Of a DNA stretch of 64,000 nt, positions 25,595 through 34,093 are shown piece by piece. Under the pieces are notes generated by a model. It was not told the DNA's origin. It was given only the letters and a program-made list of their open reading frames with translations, and made no database searches. Made by a program: the position numbers and the translations under genes. This DNA is from Solirubrum puertoriconensis (GTDB lineage Bacteria; Bacteroidota; Bacteroidia; Cytophagales; Hymenobacteraceae). Where the stretch lies: the NCBI RefSeq assembly GCF_001483135.1, contig NZ_LNAL01000005.1, forward strand, positions 1 through 64,000, given 5' to 3'. Numbering within the stretch: position 1 is the stretch's first letter; every line of letters starts with the position of its first letter.

Positions 25595-27265
25595 TTATTG
25601 CTTCTTGTTTAGGGTATAAGCCCAGCCGTGGTCGAGCTTAAACTCCAGCTTGCTGGGCGTTATGCGGCCATACTGCACACTGGTGGTCCAACGATTATCG
25701 TGAAAGCGCAAGTAGTAGGCGTTACCGCTCTTGTAAACGGACCACGTAATGTCGTAGAACGGATCGCTGCCCCATTTGGAAGTATAATCCTCCGAACGGG
25801 TTGGCGTACGAACGGACAAGCGCTTGCCCTGCCCATTGGCCTGCAAGACAATGACGTCTTCCTGGTGAAAGGAACCGTACGCATGCCAGGTGGTTACCCA
25901 GTTGCCTTGCACCAGCTTACTGTAGTAAGCGATGGAGTCGGGGTTGGTAAAGGTGGCGTTTAGGGTGCGCCGCACGTTGATTCCTAATTCGGCATTTTCA
26001 TACACGACATCAAACGTGAACGGGGTATCCGTCTTGATGGTGGGGCTCGATGCTTTCAGGTTCAGGGCATTGTTGACCACCGAGCTTGCCAGCGTAATCG
26101 CGGTATTTGAAACGTTCTGAATTCTGACCAGCTCCGCCGAGAGCTTGCGCTTACCGGTAGCCGCGGCGGCCTTCACCGGATTTATGTAGGTTGAAGGCGG
26201 GTTGGCAGACCCAAGCCACGCCTTGATGCGCTCAAAGGTTTTGACAAAAGCCTCGTGCAGGCTGCCTAGCTTTTCATTGGCCTTGACAATGCTGGTCAGC
26301 AAGGAGCTTTTACCGGCATCACTGGCGGCCAAGGTGCGGCCCGTCGCATCAATTGCGGCGGGCGTGCCCTGGTCTTGGGCCAACGTCAGGGTGGAAGAGC
26401 CCCCGAGGGCAAACAATTTCAAGTCGACGATCAAGTCGAAGCGGCGGCACAATTCGTCGATGAGCTTGAAGGAGCTGCCCACCGAAACGATCCCTACCGC
26501 CGCGGCCGCTACGGCACCCAGCTTGGAAACAGGGTCCGGGGAGGCCGCAAAAACAAAGAAAGCGTCGATGGAGGCCGCCGTAAACGCCATCGTGGTCACG
26601 AACGCCTTTCCGATAGCCGTGAAGTCATTCCCGGGGTCCGCGGAAGTAATGCCCGCCACTCCGCGTCGCTGGGGAATGGTGATTTCCTGAAAGGTCATTT
26701 TCTGCAGCACGTAAGCTGCTTCGATCTGCTCGGCCGGCGTTAAGGTCTGCCACTGCGCAGCCAGCGTTTTCTGCAGGCTGCGTACCGAGGCCACATCCTG
26801 CGCCGCTACGGGGCTGAGCGTGTCTTTGCTTAGGGCTTCAAACTGGGCAATGGCCTTAGTCATCCGCCCATCAAATGCCGTTAGCACGGCGGCGGCATCC
26901 GTAATGGGCGTGTAGGAGTTCATGGTTAAGGCCGGTGCGGCCTTTATTCCCATTGTCGACAGCTCCAGGCTGATGGGACCGGGGGCCAGGGTGGGCACCA
27001 GGAAGCAAGCACGCCGCGCATCCAAGCGGACGGCACGCAGCTTGCGGCCGCCAACCAGGATATCCCATCCTTCTTGCGCCGGCAGATCTGCCGAAACAGT
27101 CAGGGTGACCACCTGGCCGGGGCTCACGCTGTTTTGGTCCAGGGTAGCGGTTATGGCAGTGCCCGCGGGATTGGGCTTGCCGTCAGGATCCTCTTTTTTG
27201 GTGCAGGTGCTGAAGCAAAGCAGCATTCCGAGCCACAGGAAGCTGGAACGTAAAAGTGCAAGCAT
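25595..27265 (-). CDS. Large hypothetical lipoprotein
   Basis: A 556-residue lipoprotein precursor with a signal ending in LLCFSTC. Residues about 35-115 resemble an immunoglobulin-like or IPT/TIG domain (SVSPGQVVTLTVSADLP). The middle (about 130-350) is helical, with a hydrophobic Ala-rich stretch (LGAVAAAAVGIVSVG) that may insert in or lie on the membrane. The last 100 residues are beta-rich (GNWVTTWHAYGSFHQEDVI to LEFKLDHGWAYTLN) and look like a lipocalin-type small barrel seen in other Bacteroidota lipoproteins. No enzyme motif. It stands alone, with its own terminator. Confidence 0.72.
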   Translation of the reverse strand: MLALLRSSFLWLGMLLCFSTCTKKEDPDGKPNPAGTAITATLDQNSVSPGQVVTLTVSADLPAQEGWDILVGGRKLRAVRLDARRACFLVPTLAPGPISLELSTMGIKAAPALTMNSYTPITDAAAVLTAFDGRMTKAIAQFEALSKDTLSPVAAQDVASVRSLQKTLAAQWQTLTPAEQIEAAYVLQKMTFQEITIPQRRGVAGITSADPGNDFTAIGKAFVTTMAFTAASIDAFFVFAASPDPVSKLGAVAAAAVGIVSVGSSFKLIDELCRRFDLIVDLKLFALGGSSTLTLAQDQGTPAAIDATGRTLAASDAGKSSLLTSIVKANEKLGSLHEAFVKTFERIKAWLGSANPPSTYINPVKAAAATGKRKLSAELVRIQNVSNTAITLASSVVNNALNLKASSPTIKTDTPFTFDVVYENAELGINVRRTLNATFTNPDSIAYYSKLVQGNWVTTWHAYGSFHQEDVIVLQANGQGKRLSVRTPTRSEDYTSKWGSDPFYDITWSVYKSGNAYYLRFHDNRWTTSVQYGRITPSKLEFKLDHGWAYTLNKKQ

Positions 27266-27660
27266 AAAAGCTCAGTTGAGGGCAAAACCGGGCCCGAGCA
27301 GAATAAATGAAAAAGCGAAATTAGGCAAAACCGGCCGCGTAGAAGCTAGCCGGCAGGATTTGCAAGTACACTTTTCAGGCTGCTTGCAATTAGTTTCATG
27401 GGCGAGGCGGCCGAAGCGATGGCTATGCACCTATTGATGCATTAGAAGGTCGCGGGAGTGCTGGTGATGCACAAGCAGGAATTGAGCGCTTAAACTTGCG
27501 CCGTTCTGGGCGGCGAGTTGCATGTTTGCAGATAAGATAAATAACCTCTGCATGGTTAATGGGCCGGTTCGGTCACCTGGTTAAGGTTACAGGTATCCTG
27601 TCATTTAACCGCACGATAGCGCGCGCAGTGGTTGGGCGCGACTTGTACCAGACGCAAACG
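27266..27660. other. Divergent intergenic region
   Basis: About 395 bases between divergent lipoprotein genes. The right half is more AT-rich than the surroundings and presumably contains the promoter of the propeller gene at 27661; no exact consensus was found. Confidence 0.35.
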
Positions 27661-28770
27661 ATGCATAAGCTAAAACCCAGCTCACCATTAGCTTTTATTT
27701 TCCTGCTGTTGACAGCATTCGCTTGCCGTGAAAAAAAAGAAGCAGTAGCTGAAAAGACGAGCGCGGAAATTATTAATACTGCTCGCTCCGGTACGCCAAA
27801 AACTACTGCCCCTGCGTTACGGTTGAAGTTCACATCTGGAGTTCGGGCAATCCTGGAAGATAGCCACGGAAATACTTGGTTTGGCAGCGATGCGGAAGGA
27901 GCATGCCTGCTTCAAAATGGCCGGCTACGATATTTTACAACGGAGCACGGACTGAGCAACAACCAAGTGCGGACTATTTATGAAGATAAAGATGGGATAG
28001 TCTGGTTTGAATGCGGCCGGGGGCTAAGCAGGTATGATGGCCGCGGAATGACAGTTTATACGCAAAGGGATTACCATTCTCCAAATGACTGGTCTTTGAC
28101 CGGCAGCGAGCTTTGGTTTAAAGGGAATGAGACGGATAGGTACAATGAGCTTGAAAAACAGCCCGGGGTGTATCAATACGACGGAAAAAAGCTTTCATAC
28201 CGCAGGTTCCCCTCGGAGTTAAAAAGCATTGCTGCCATTTCGACCCCCTTCGTAAAAAGTAAAGATGGAACGATCTGGTTTGGAACTTACAGCGCAGTTA
28301 TTGGGTATGACGGCAACACTTTCAAAATAATAAATAATGAATATTTAAGCACTACCGAAAACGCCAAGGGGTTGCATGTTCGTAGCCTTATGGCCGATAG
28401 CAAAGGGAACCTTTGGATTGGCAATAATGGCTTGGGCGTTTATAAATATGATGGTCAAAAGGCAATTAAATTGCCCCAACAGCAACCTGCCTCAGCGACC
28501 GTTTATTCGCAATTCACCAAGCCCAATTCTCTTACAAGAGTTTTCTCCATTGGCGAGGACACTTTGGGAAATATCTGGTTTGGCACCAGGGAATCTGGGG
28601 TTTATAGATATGACGGTAACCGCTTAACCAACTACACCGAACAAGACGGCATCGAGAGCAACCACATTTGGACGATTTACAGAAGCAAAACGGGAGCCAT
28701 GTGGTTTGGCGGTGCAAACCCAAGCGGGGTATATGAATTCGTTGATGGCGCTTTTAAAAGGAAGTATTAA
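27661..28770 (+). CDS. Reg_prop-type beta-propeller lipoprotein
   Basis: A 369-residue exported protein with a probable lipoprotein signal (IFLLLTAFAC, Cys22). It is built of two-component-regulator propeller (Reg_prop) repeats, each with VRxIxEDxxGNxWFG-type strands: VRAILEDSHGNTWFG, VRTIYEDKDGIVWFE, VRSLMADSKGNLWIG, IGEDTLGNIWFG, IWTIYRSKTGAMWFG. This domain is usually the periplasmic sensor half of hybrid two-component systems; here no membrane helix, kinase or regulator follows. Codon use is visibly more AT-rich than in all neighbours, suggesting recent arrival from a lower-GC bacterium. The start is ATG 27661, since upstream codons lack a signal peptide. Confidence 0.82.
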   Translation: MHKLKPSSPLAFIFLLLTAFACREKKEAVAEKTSAEIINTARSGTPKTTAPALRLKFTSGVRAILEDSHGNTWFGSDAEGACLLQNGRLRYFTTEHGLSNNQVRTIYEDKDGIVWFECGRGLSRYDGRGMTVYTQRDYHSPNDWSLTGSELWFKGNETDRYNELEKQPGVYQYDGKKLSYRRFPSELKSIAAISTPFVKSKDGTIWFGTYSAVIGYDGNTFKIINNEYLSTTENAKGLHVRSLMADSKGNLWIGNNGLGVYKYDGQKAIKLPQQQPASATVYSQFTKPNSLTRVFSIGEDTLGNIWFGTRESGVYRYDGNRLTNYTEQDGIESNHIWTIYRSKTGAMWFGGANPSGVYEFVDGAFKRKY

Positions 28771-29206
28771 TTGTTCGGCCAAGGTGGTATGGGTTGATGG
28801 AGTTAGATGTCCACCAGGAGGAAAAGGCAAATTGCCTCGGTAGCCACAAGCCTCTGACAGTCTGGTTTAAAGGGTTAACCCTTCCCGCTCACAGTGGACG
28901 TTTATGCTCCACGCCTGATCGGGGTAACGCCACCTCTGCTTGCGGGAGAGGATGGTCGAAGATCAAATTATATGTTGCTCGAACCGCGAGTAACTTGCCC
29001 TGTCAAACGAGTACCCACTCGGACGGCGGCGACTTGCTTGCCGAGGTCGCGACTTACCGGATAGAGTTAAAGAACCACCGCCCAGCGCCACTTGCTGCGG
29101 CGCAGCAAGTGGCGCTGGGCGGTAGGTGTGCCCATTTCGTTTTTAGTGCTTCCGGACCAGCAGCCACTTGCTTCGAAAGTCAACCAGCGCCCGGTTCACG
29201 CGGGAG
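28771..29206. other. Intergenic with two palindromes
   Basis: About 435 bases without a gene. It contains the 14-base palindrome AAGGGTTAACCCTT at 28870-28883 and the long near-perfect palindrome at 29077-29123 (separate entry). Confidence 0.45.
29077..29123. repeat. 47-bp near-perfect palindrome
   Basis: Arms of 23 bases (29077-29099 and 29101-29123) are exact reverse complements separated by a single G. The left arm begins ACCGCCCAGCGCC, and the right arm ends GGCGCTGGGCGGT. The loop is too short for a normal RNA hairpin without opening a few pairs, but it could act as a very stable terminator for the convergent genes or extrude as a cruciform. Confidence 0.75.
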
Positions 29207-29932
29207 CTACTTTCGTTTGCGGAAGTACACGTCGTTGCTGATGGACTCGAGCCGCACCAGGGGACCGGGGGTGCCCAGGGCCCCGCGTACCTCGTAACCA
29301 ACCATGGGCACGTCCGGCTTGCGGTTGGTAAAGGCAATGTCCTGATCGGTGTAGACCTCCCCGGTGATGGTTTTAAAGGCAACTTTCGCGCCTCGGGCCG
29401 CCGGCCAGGTAACGTCCACGTAGCCGCTGATTGACTTGGCTTCCAGGGGCCCGGTCAGGCCCGTGGCTTCAATATTAGCGCTGATGGTGTTTACGCGCAG
29501 GGCTACGCCTTCGGGCACCTCAATCTCAACTTCCACGGAGCTGCACACCCGGTATGCTTGCTGGCCATTATGCCCCTCGCCCATGTTCCAGGTCTGGCTG
29601 CCGCCCGTTTCGGTCGGGCAGTCGCCCGGCTGGCCCGTGCGCAGCAGCGCCTCGTCGAAGGCCGACTTGACCAGCACCCGGTCGCCCTCGCTGCGCAAAC
29701 TCAGCTGCAGGGCGTCGTTGAGCTTGTTCTGGTTGATGGTCACGGCGGCCCGCAGGCGGAGCTGCTGGCCGCTGCCGCCGCGAATCCTGATGCTGGTGGC
29801 TTGCGGCAAATCCAGCACCACTTGCTGCTGACCGCCGACCGGAGCACTTTTTTCGATGATTTTCTGGGCGTGGGCAGCGGGCAGCAGCAGCCCGGCCGCG
29901 CATAAGCTGAGCAGGAGGCGAAAGGGTTTCAT
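29207..29932 (-). CDS. DUF4097-like secreted protein (second copy of the operon)
   Basis: A 241-residue exported protein with a signal ending LLLPAAHAQ. It has the repetitive beta-helix pattern of DUF4097 putative adhesins, including LRVNTISANIEATGLTGPLEAKSISGYVDVT and KTITGEVYTDQDI, where short strands alternate with Gly/Ser turns. It is the last gene of the sigma / anti-sigma / DUF4097 / DUF4097 operon, 40 bases after its paralogue. The protein has an insertion with two Cys (GDCPTETGG and YRVCSSVEV) not seen in the other copy. A cell-envelope product controlled by the sigma factor is likely. Confidence 0.8.
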   Translation of the reverse strand: MKPFRLLLSLCAAGLLLPAAHAQKIIEKSAPVGGQQQVVLDLPQATSIRIRGGSGQQLRLRAAVTINQNKLNDALQLSLRSEGDRVLVKSAFDEALLRTGQPGDCPTETGGSQTWNMGEGHNGQQAYRVCSSVEVEIEVPEGVALRVNTISANIEATGLTGPLEAKSISGYVDVTWPAARGAKVAFKTITGEVYTDQDIAFTNRKPDVPMVGYEVRGALGTPGPLVRLESISNDVYFRKRK

Positions 29933-29972
29933 GGCGAAGGGGAGTTAAAAGTGAGTGATGTCGGTAAGGCGG

Positions 29973-30743
29973 CTACTTGGCTTTGCGCACGAAAATGTCG
30001 CCGCTCACCGACTGCAGCGACACCTGGGTGCCCCCGCCGTTAATGGTGCCTTGCACGAGTTGCCCGCCCACCCGGCGCATATTGCTGTCCGATTTGCCCA
30101 GGTCGATGTCCAGGTCGGTGTAGACCTCGCCGCTGATGGAGCGCAGTTGCAGCGTAGCCTTGCTGTTGGGTCGCATGGTCACGTCCACGTCGCCGCTTAC
30201 CGAGGAAACAGCGCTGGGGGCCTGGCTTATGCCGGCGTAACGCACGGTGATGTTGCCGCTAATGGTATTGGCGACTACCCCACCGCCCACGTTAAGCAGC
30301 TTGGCGTTGCCGTTTTTCAGGTTGAGCTCGAGGTTGCCGTCCACGTCACGCACTTCCACGTCGCCGCCGTTATAGCTGTTCTGCTTGAACACCACGGCCA
30401 CCGCCCGGGGCACCCGGATAAGGTACCTGGCGTCTTTGCGCGAGGCCTGCACTATGCGCACGATGTTGTCCTTCTGGGTTACCGCCAGGCCCAGGCGCGT
30501 GTTGTCCTCGGCCGTGTTGTACACCGCGCGCAGGCCCTCGGCCCGCTTGGGCGCGGGCTGGTAGCCATTGCCCTGGATGATGAGCTCGCTGCCGCTGTAG
30601 CCTTCCAGCGTCACGCTGCTGCTTTGCATATCTAGCTCGATTTTACGGTCCTTGCCGCTGATTTTCAGCTTGTATTCCTGGGCCCGAAGGGCCGGCGCCG
30701 CCAGCATTAGCAGGACAAAGGGAAGTAGGAGTGCTTTTTTCAT
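29973..30743 (-). CDS. DUF4097-like secreted protein (first copy of the operon)
   Basis: A 256-residue exported protein with a signal LLPFVLLMLAAPALRAQ. Residues about 30-256 form an extended beta-helix-like DUF4097 domain with repeated short strands (VEVRDVDGNLELNLKNGN, then ANTISGNITVRYAG, then SVSGDVDVTM, then RSISGEVYTDLDIDLG, then SVSGDIFVRKAK). ATG 30743 starts the signal peptide; the frame is open six codons further up. It lies 89 bases after the anti-sigma gene. In Bacteroidota such proteins often accompany ECF sigma operons, but their role is unproven. Confidence 0.82.
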   Translation of the reverse strand: MKKALLLPFVLLMLAAPALRAQEYKLKISGKDRKIELDMQSSSVTLEGYSGSELIIQGNGYQPAPKRAEGLRAVYNTAEDNTRLGLAVTQKDNIVRIVQASRKDARYLIRVPRAVAVVFKQNSYNGGDVEVRDVDGNLELNLKNGNAKLLNVGGGVVANTISGNITVRYAGISQAPSAVSSVSGDVDVTMRPNSKATLQLRSISGEVYTDLDIDLGKSDSNMRRVGGQLVQGTINGGGTQVSLQSVSGDIFVRKAK

Positions 30744-30832
30744 ATCAAGAAGGAAGTACACGTAGGGCCCGGCCGACCCCGGCGCGCAGGCCGGGCCGGT
30801 AGCCGGAACAGGGATGGAAAAGCAAGGACGGG

Positions 30833-31672
30833 CTAGAGCAGGGTGCCGAGGCCGTATTCGGCCTGCTGACGCACCATGGGCAGCGCGTCGGGCTTCTGGG
30901 CTAGCTGCTCAAACTGGGCGGCAGCGCGTCGCTCGCGCATGTTCACCAGCAGCTCGATCAGCAGGATTTGCACGTTGGGGTCGGTTTGAATGGAGAGCGA
31001 CTGCGTAAAGGCCTCGCCCACGCGCGGATCCGCCCGGAGCCGGTACAAGGCGCCGGCCGCGGCCAGGCGCACGTTCACGTTGGAGTCGAAGTTAAGGGTG
31101 TTGATGAGCGCCTGGATGACGGGGTCCCCGGGGGCGTCGGTAGCTTCTGCGGCCGCGGCGGCGTTGCTCACCAGCTGGATGCGGTCGCTGGCCGATAAGC
31201 GCTGCGCCGCCTCGCCGGACAGCGCCGCAGCCAGTCGCACGGCGTGCCGGGTGGGAGCCGGCGCCGGGCTTGTGGCCACGGCCGCTGCCGGGTTGGGCCG
31301 GCCCCAGTGGCCCAGCGCCACGCCGGTGAGCAGCAGCGCCACGCCGGCGGCAATGCGCAGGGCCCAATGGGTAGCCTCACGCGGCCACAGCGGCCGGACC
31401 CGGGCCGCGGGCGCCGCCGCCAGCGCCGCTTTTTCCTCCTCCAGCAACTGCAGGAAGTGCGTGCGCAGCCCCGGGCCAGGCACGGCCGGCTCCACGGCCT
31501 CCAGCCGGTAGCTTACCTCCCTGAGCTGGTTTACCTGTTCCCGGCAGCTGGGGCACTGGCTGAGGTGGGCGGTTACGCGCGCGGCCTGCTCGGGCAGCAG
31601 CACCTGGTCGGCGTAGTCCACCAGCAGGTCCGCGACGGTAAAACAATCGTAGGGCGAAGGGCGGTCAGACAT
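30833..31672 (-). CDS. Anti-sigma factor with HEAT-like C-terminal domain
   Basis: A 279-residue membrane protein. The N-terminal domain has the zinc-binding HLSQCPSC motif (HxxxCxxC, residues 36-43) of the zf-HC2/ZAS anti-sigma class, which would hold the ECF sigma factor. One membrane helix lies at about 103-121 (WALRIAAGVALLLTGVALG). Residues about 180-279 are outside the membrane and look like HEAT-type helical repeats (VIQALINTLNFDSNVNVRLAAAG, then VQILLIELLVNMRE), an unusual sensor domain. It starts two bases after the sigma gene ends, so the two are coupled. Regulated release of the sigma factor is the expected role. Confidence 0.85.
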   Translation of the reverse strand: MSDRPSPYDCFTVADLLVDYADQVLLPEQAARVTAHLSQCPSCREQVNQLREVSYRLEAVEPAVPGPGLRTHFLQLLEEEKAALAAAPAARVRPLWPREATHWALRIAAGVALLLTGVALGHWGRPNPAAAVATSPAPAPTRHAVRLAAALSGEAAQRLSASDRIQLVSNAAAAAEATDAPGDPVIQALINTLNFDSNVNVRLAAAGALYRLRADPRVGEAFTQSLSIQTDPNVQILLIELLVNMRERRAAAQFEQLAQKPDALPMVRQQAEYGLGTLL

Positions 31673-31674
31673 GG

Positions 31675-32226
31675 CTAGAAGGCAAAGTAAATGGCTCGCA
31701 GGGCTTGCAGGGCCCGGTGCGCTTTAACCCGGGCGGCGCCGGCGCTGCAGGCCAGCTGCTGCCCGATCTCCTCGTAGCTGAATCCCTGAATGCGGTTTAG
31801 CACCAGGATGTCGCGCTGGGCATCGGGCAGCAGCGCGAGGGCCTCGTACAGCTGCTCGTCGCGTTCGGCGGCCCGCATGGCCGCGAAGGCCGAGGAGCCC
31901 AGCTGCCCGCGCTGCTCGGTTTCCACCACGTCGCAGGTGCGCAGGTGATGCTGACGCTGCCAGTGGTCGATGTGGACGTTGCGGGCCAGCTGGTAGATCC
32001 AGGCCCGAAATTGCTGACTGGGCTGGTAGCTGGCGCGGTATTTCAGCAGGCGTTCGAACACGGTTTGGGTCAGGTCTTCGGCGGTTTCCCGGTCGTTGTT
32101 GGTGCGGCGCAGCAAATAGTTGAATATGGGTTGGTGGTAACGGTCGAACAGCACGGCCAGCTTATCCAGGTCGTTGGCCTGGACCTGGGCCATCAGGGCG
32201 TCGTCGCTCGGGTAGAAGTCGGCCAC
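31675..32226 (-). CDS. ECF RNA polymerase sigma factor
   Basis: A sigma-70 family ECF factor of about 183 residues. Region 2 is recognisable (LAVLFDRYHQPIFNYLLRR, then AEDLTQTVFERLLKY, then FRAWIYQLARNVHIDHWQ), and region 4 ends in a helix-turn-helix (LPDAQRDILVLNRIQGFSYEEIGQQL, then ARVKAHRALQALR). The frame is open far upstream to 32400, but that part is not coding-like. The start is uncertain: GTG 32226 is chosen because it precedes region 2 by a normal distance; ATG 32193 is possible. It is the first gene of the operon with its anti-sigma factor. Confidence 0.85.
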   Translation of the reverse strand: MADFYPSDDALMAQVQANDLDKLAVLFDRYHQPIFNYLLRRTNNDRETAEDLTQTVFERLLKYRASYQPSQQFRAWIYQLARNVHIDHWQRQHHLRTCDVVETEQRGQLGSSAFAAMRAAERDEQLYEALALLPDAQRDILVLNRIQGFSYEEIGQQLACSAGAARVKAHRALQALRAIYFAF

Positions 32227-32557
32227 CAGAAGTTGGTTTGCGGGTTGGTTGAGTGGAGTACCGGCAAATTCCGGGAGCGTTACAAGTGGGGGAAAATTTT
32301 CTTGAAAAAGATTTTTCGGGCAGCAGAAAAGGCGGCTGGTGCAGATAAATCTCCGGCGCAGATCAAGGCTTGACGAGGCGCACCCCGCCGCCATCCTCAA
32401 CTTAGTTTACCGGCGGGGCGGGCGATACCTTTGAGTCTATCGGTTTGCTTGAGCTCCTGGCGAGCAAGGGGTTTTGGGTTAAAGCAACTCCTGCCCGCAG
32501 CCAAGTTCGTAGCCGACTTTTCTGGACTTGCCCTCAGCCGTATTTTGCGGCCTGCCG
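32227..32557. promoter_or_regulatory. Divergent promoter region of the ECF operon
   Basis: A gap of about 330 bases between the sigma factor and a divergent secreted protein. TATTTTGC at 32541-32548 resembles a -7 element for the plus-strand gene, and AT-rich patches lie near 32290-32320. Confidence 0.35.
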
Positions 32558-33670
32558 ATGACTAATTCCTTTTTCTTCTGCGCCGTGACGGCTTGCTTGC
32601 TGGCGGCGGGCAGCGCCCCGGCTCCCCGCCCCACGGCCAGCCCGCCGCTACCCCGTGATGGCCAAACGCTCTACCGCCGCTACCGGGGCGAACTGGCGGG
32701 CCGGCCGGTCGTGGTCGAATTTACCTTTCGCCGGCTGAGCGACCTGCCCAAAGAACACCAGTTCGACCTGGCGGCCCGCGCTTACGACCTGGCCACCGGG
32801 GCGCAGCACGACCTCCGTCCCGCGGGACTTTTCAAGCCGGCGGCACCCCTCACGCTGCGCGAAGAAACCTACCCCGGCACGGGCCAGGTGTGGCACGCCA
32901 GCCAGCCGCTGGGGCCCGTGCTGAGCGGCACCTGGCAGGCCAGCGCGCTGAGCCCGCCGCAGCCGTTTACTTTGCGCGAAGATTATACCGGGGCGGCGCG
33001 CTTCGAGCTGCTGACCGAGTACACGAGCGGCAGGCGAGGTCTCAACTCCTGGGGGGAGCCGGCCCGTTCTTCCATCACCGTTACCTACCTGCACCTGCTG
33101 GGCGCCGATACCCTGCGCCCGGCGCTGGCACCGCTGCAATGCCCGGTGCCGGTTCGCCGCCGCCGCGAGCGGGTAGGCCTGGACCAGGTAGCCGGCTCCC
33201 AGGATTTGGCCAATATTTACGACCAGTCGCTCGAGGTCACGCTTAACGAGCAGGACCTGCTGGCCAGCACCGCCTACACCCAGGAAGGCGTGGTAGACCA
33301 CCGTCGTGCGCAGCATACCTGGAATAGCTTCGTCTACGATCTGCGCACCGGCCGGCAATTTGGCCTGCTGGAGTTGCTGCGGCCGGGAGCCGATACCACC
33401 GTGCAGCGCCTCATCACTAACCAGCTCCGGCGCGGCGACCCTGCCTACGCCGCCCTGCTGCAGCTGGACACGGAACTGCTGCCCCTGCCGGAGGAGGACT
33501 TTGCGCTGACGCCCGCCGGCTGTCAGGCCACCTACCAGACCGCGCCCGAAGACGCGCCCTTCTACGCCTACACCGTGAGTTTAACCTGGGCCCAGTTGCG
33601 CCCGCTGCTGCGCCCCGGCACTCCGCTTGACCGCTTGCTACAGGCCCGGGGCCTGCCCCGGCCAAGATAA
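32558..33670 (+). CDS. Exported protein with DUF3298/RsiV-like region
   Basis: A 370-residue exported protein with a short signal (FFFCAVTACLLAAGSAPAP). The first half is beta-rich (YRRYRGELAGRPVVVEFTFRRL). The second half (residues about 215-365) has the order seen in DUF3298/RsiV-like periplasmic domains: a helix with LEVTLNEQDLLAST, then HTWNSFVYDLRTGRQFGLLELL, a helix VQRLITNQLRRG, and a final FALTPAGCQATYQ with PLLRPGTPLDRLL. RsiV itself senses lysozyme, but here no membrane helix or sigma partner is fused. It is divergent from the ECF operon, so joint regulation is possible. The start is ATG 32558 near a -7-like box. Confidence 0.7.
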   Translation: MTNSFFFCAVTACLLAAGSAPAPRPTASPPLPRDGQTLYRRYRGELAGRPVVVEFTFRRLSDLPKEHQFDLAARAYDLATGAQHDLRPAGLFKPAAPLTLREETYPGTGQVWHASQPLGPVLSGTWQASALSPPQPFTLREDYTGAARFELLTEYTSGRRGLNSWGEPARSSITVTYLHLLGADTLRPALAPLQCPVPVRRRRERVGLDQVAGSQDLANIYDQSLEVTLNEQDLLASTAYTQEGVVDHRRAQHTWNSFVYDLRTGRQFGLLELLRPGADTTVQRLITNQLRRGDPAYAALLQLDTELLPLPEEDFALTPAGCQATYQTAPEDAPFYAYTVSLTWAQLRPLLRPGTPLDRLLQARGLPRPR

Positions 33671-34093
33671 ACACCGGGTTTAGCTCGACGTCCAGTCCGC
33701 GGTGGGGCAGGGGGTAAAGTGTTCCAGCTGTAATGGCGAAGTAGCACAATTCTCGGTGGAGGCAATGTCCTGCCGGCACACCTACGGAGATGACTCGTCG
33801 GCAAAACCCAAGTGGTAGCGGCCGGGCCCAGCCCAGGTTGTATGAAGCGGCGGGGCGGAGTGCAGAAACCGAATGTCAGATTCCTGCACCAGTTCGACAT
33901 CCGTGCGCCGGGACGCGTAGTGCCTGCACTTGGCCAACTCGTCCCCGCGCCCCCGGCCGTTGGCGATGGTCAGGTAGCTGTTTTCACTACCCGTGGACAA
34001 CAGCAACGGGCAGGGTAGGGGAATTAGGAAAGGCCTAACTGCACCGTAAAAAGCCTAATCACCCAGGATACTTCAACTCCGATCAAGCTACCT
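33671..34093. other. Intergenic, no gene recognised
   Basis: About 420 bases between two plus-strand genes. Open frames on both strands show no coding bias. No repeat or hairpin of note. Confidence 0.4.
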
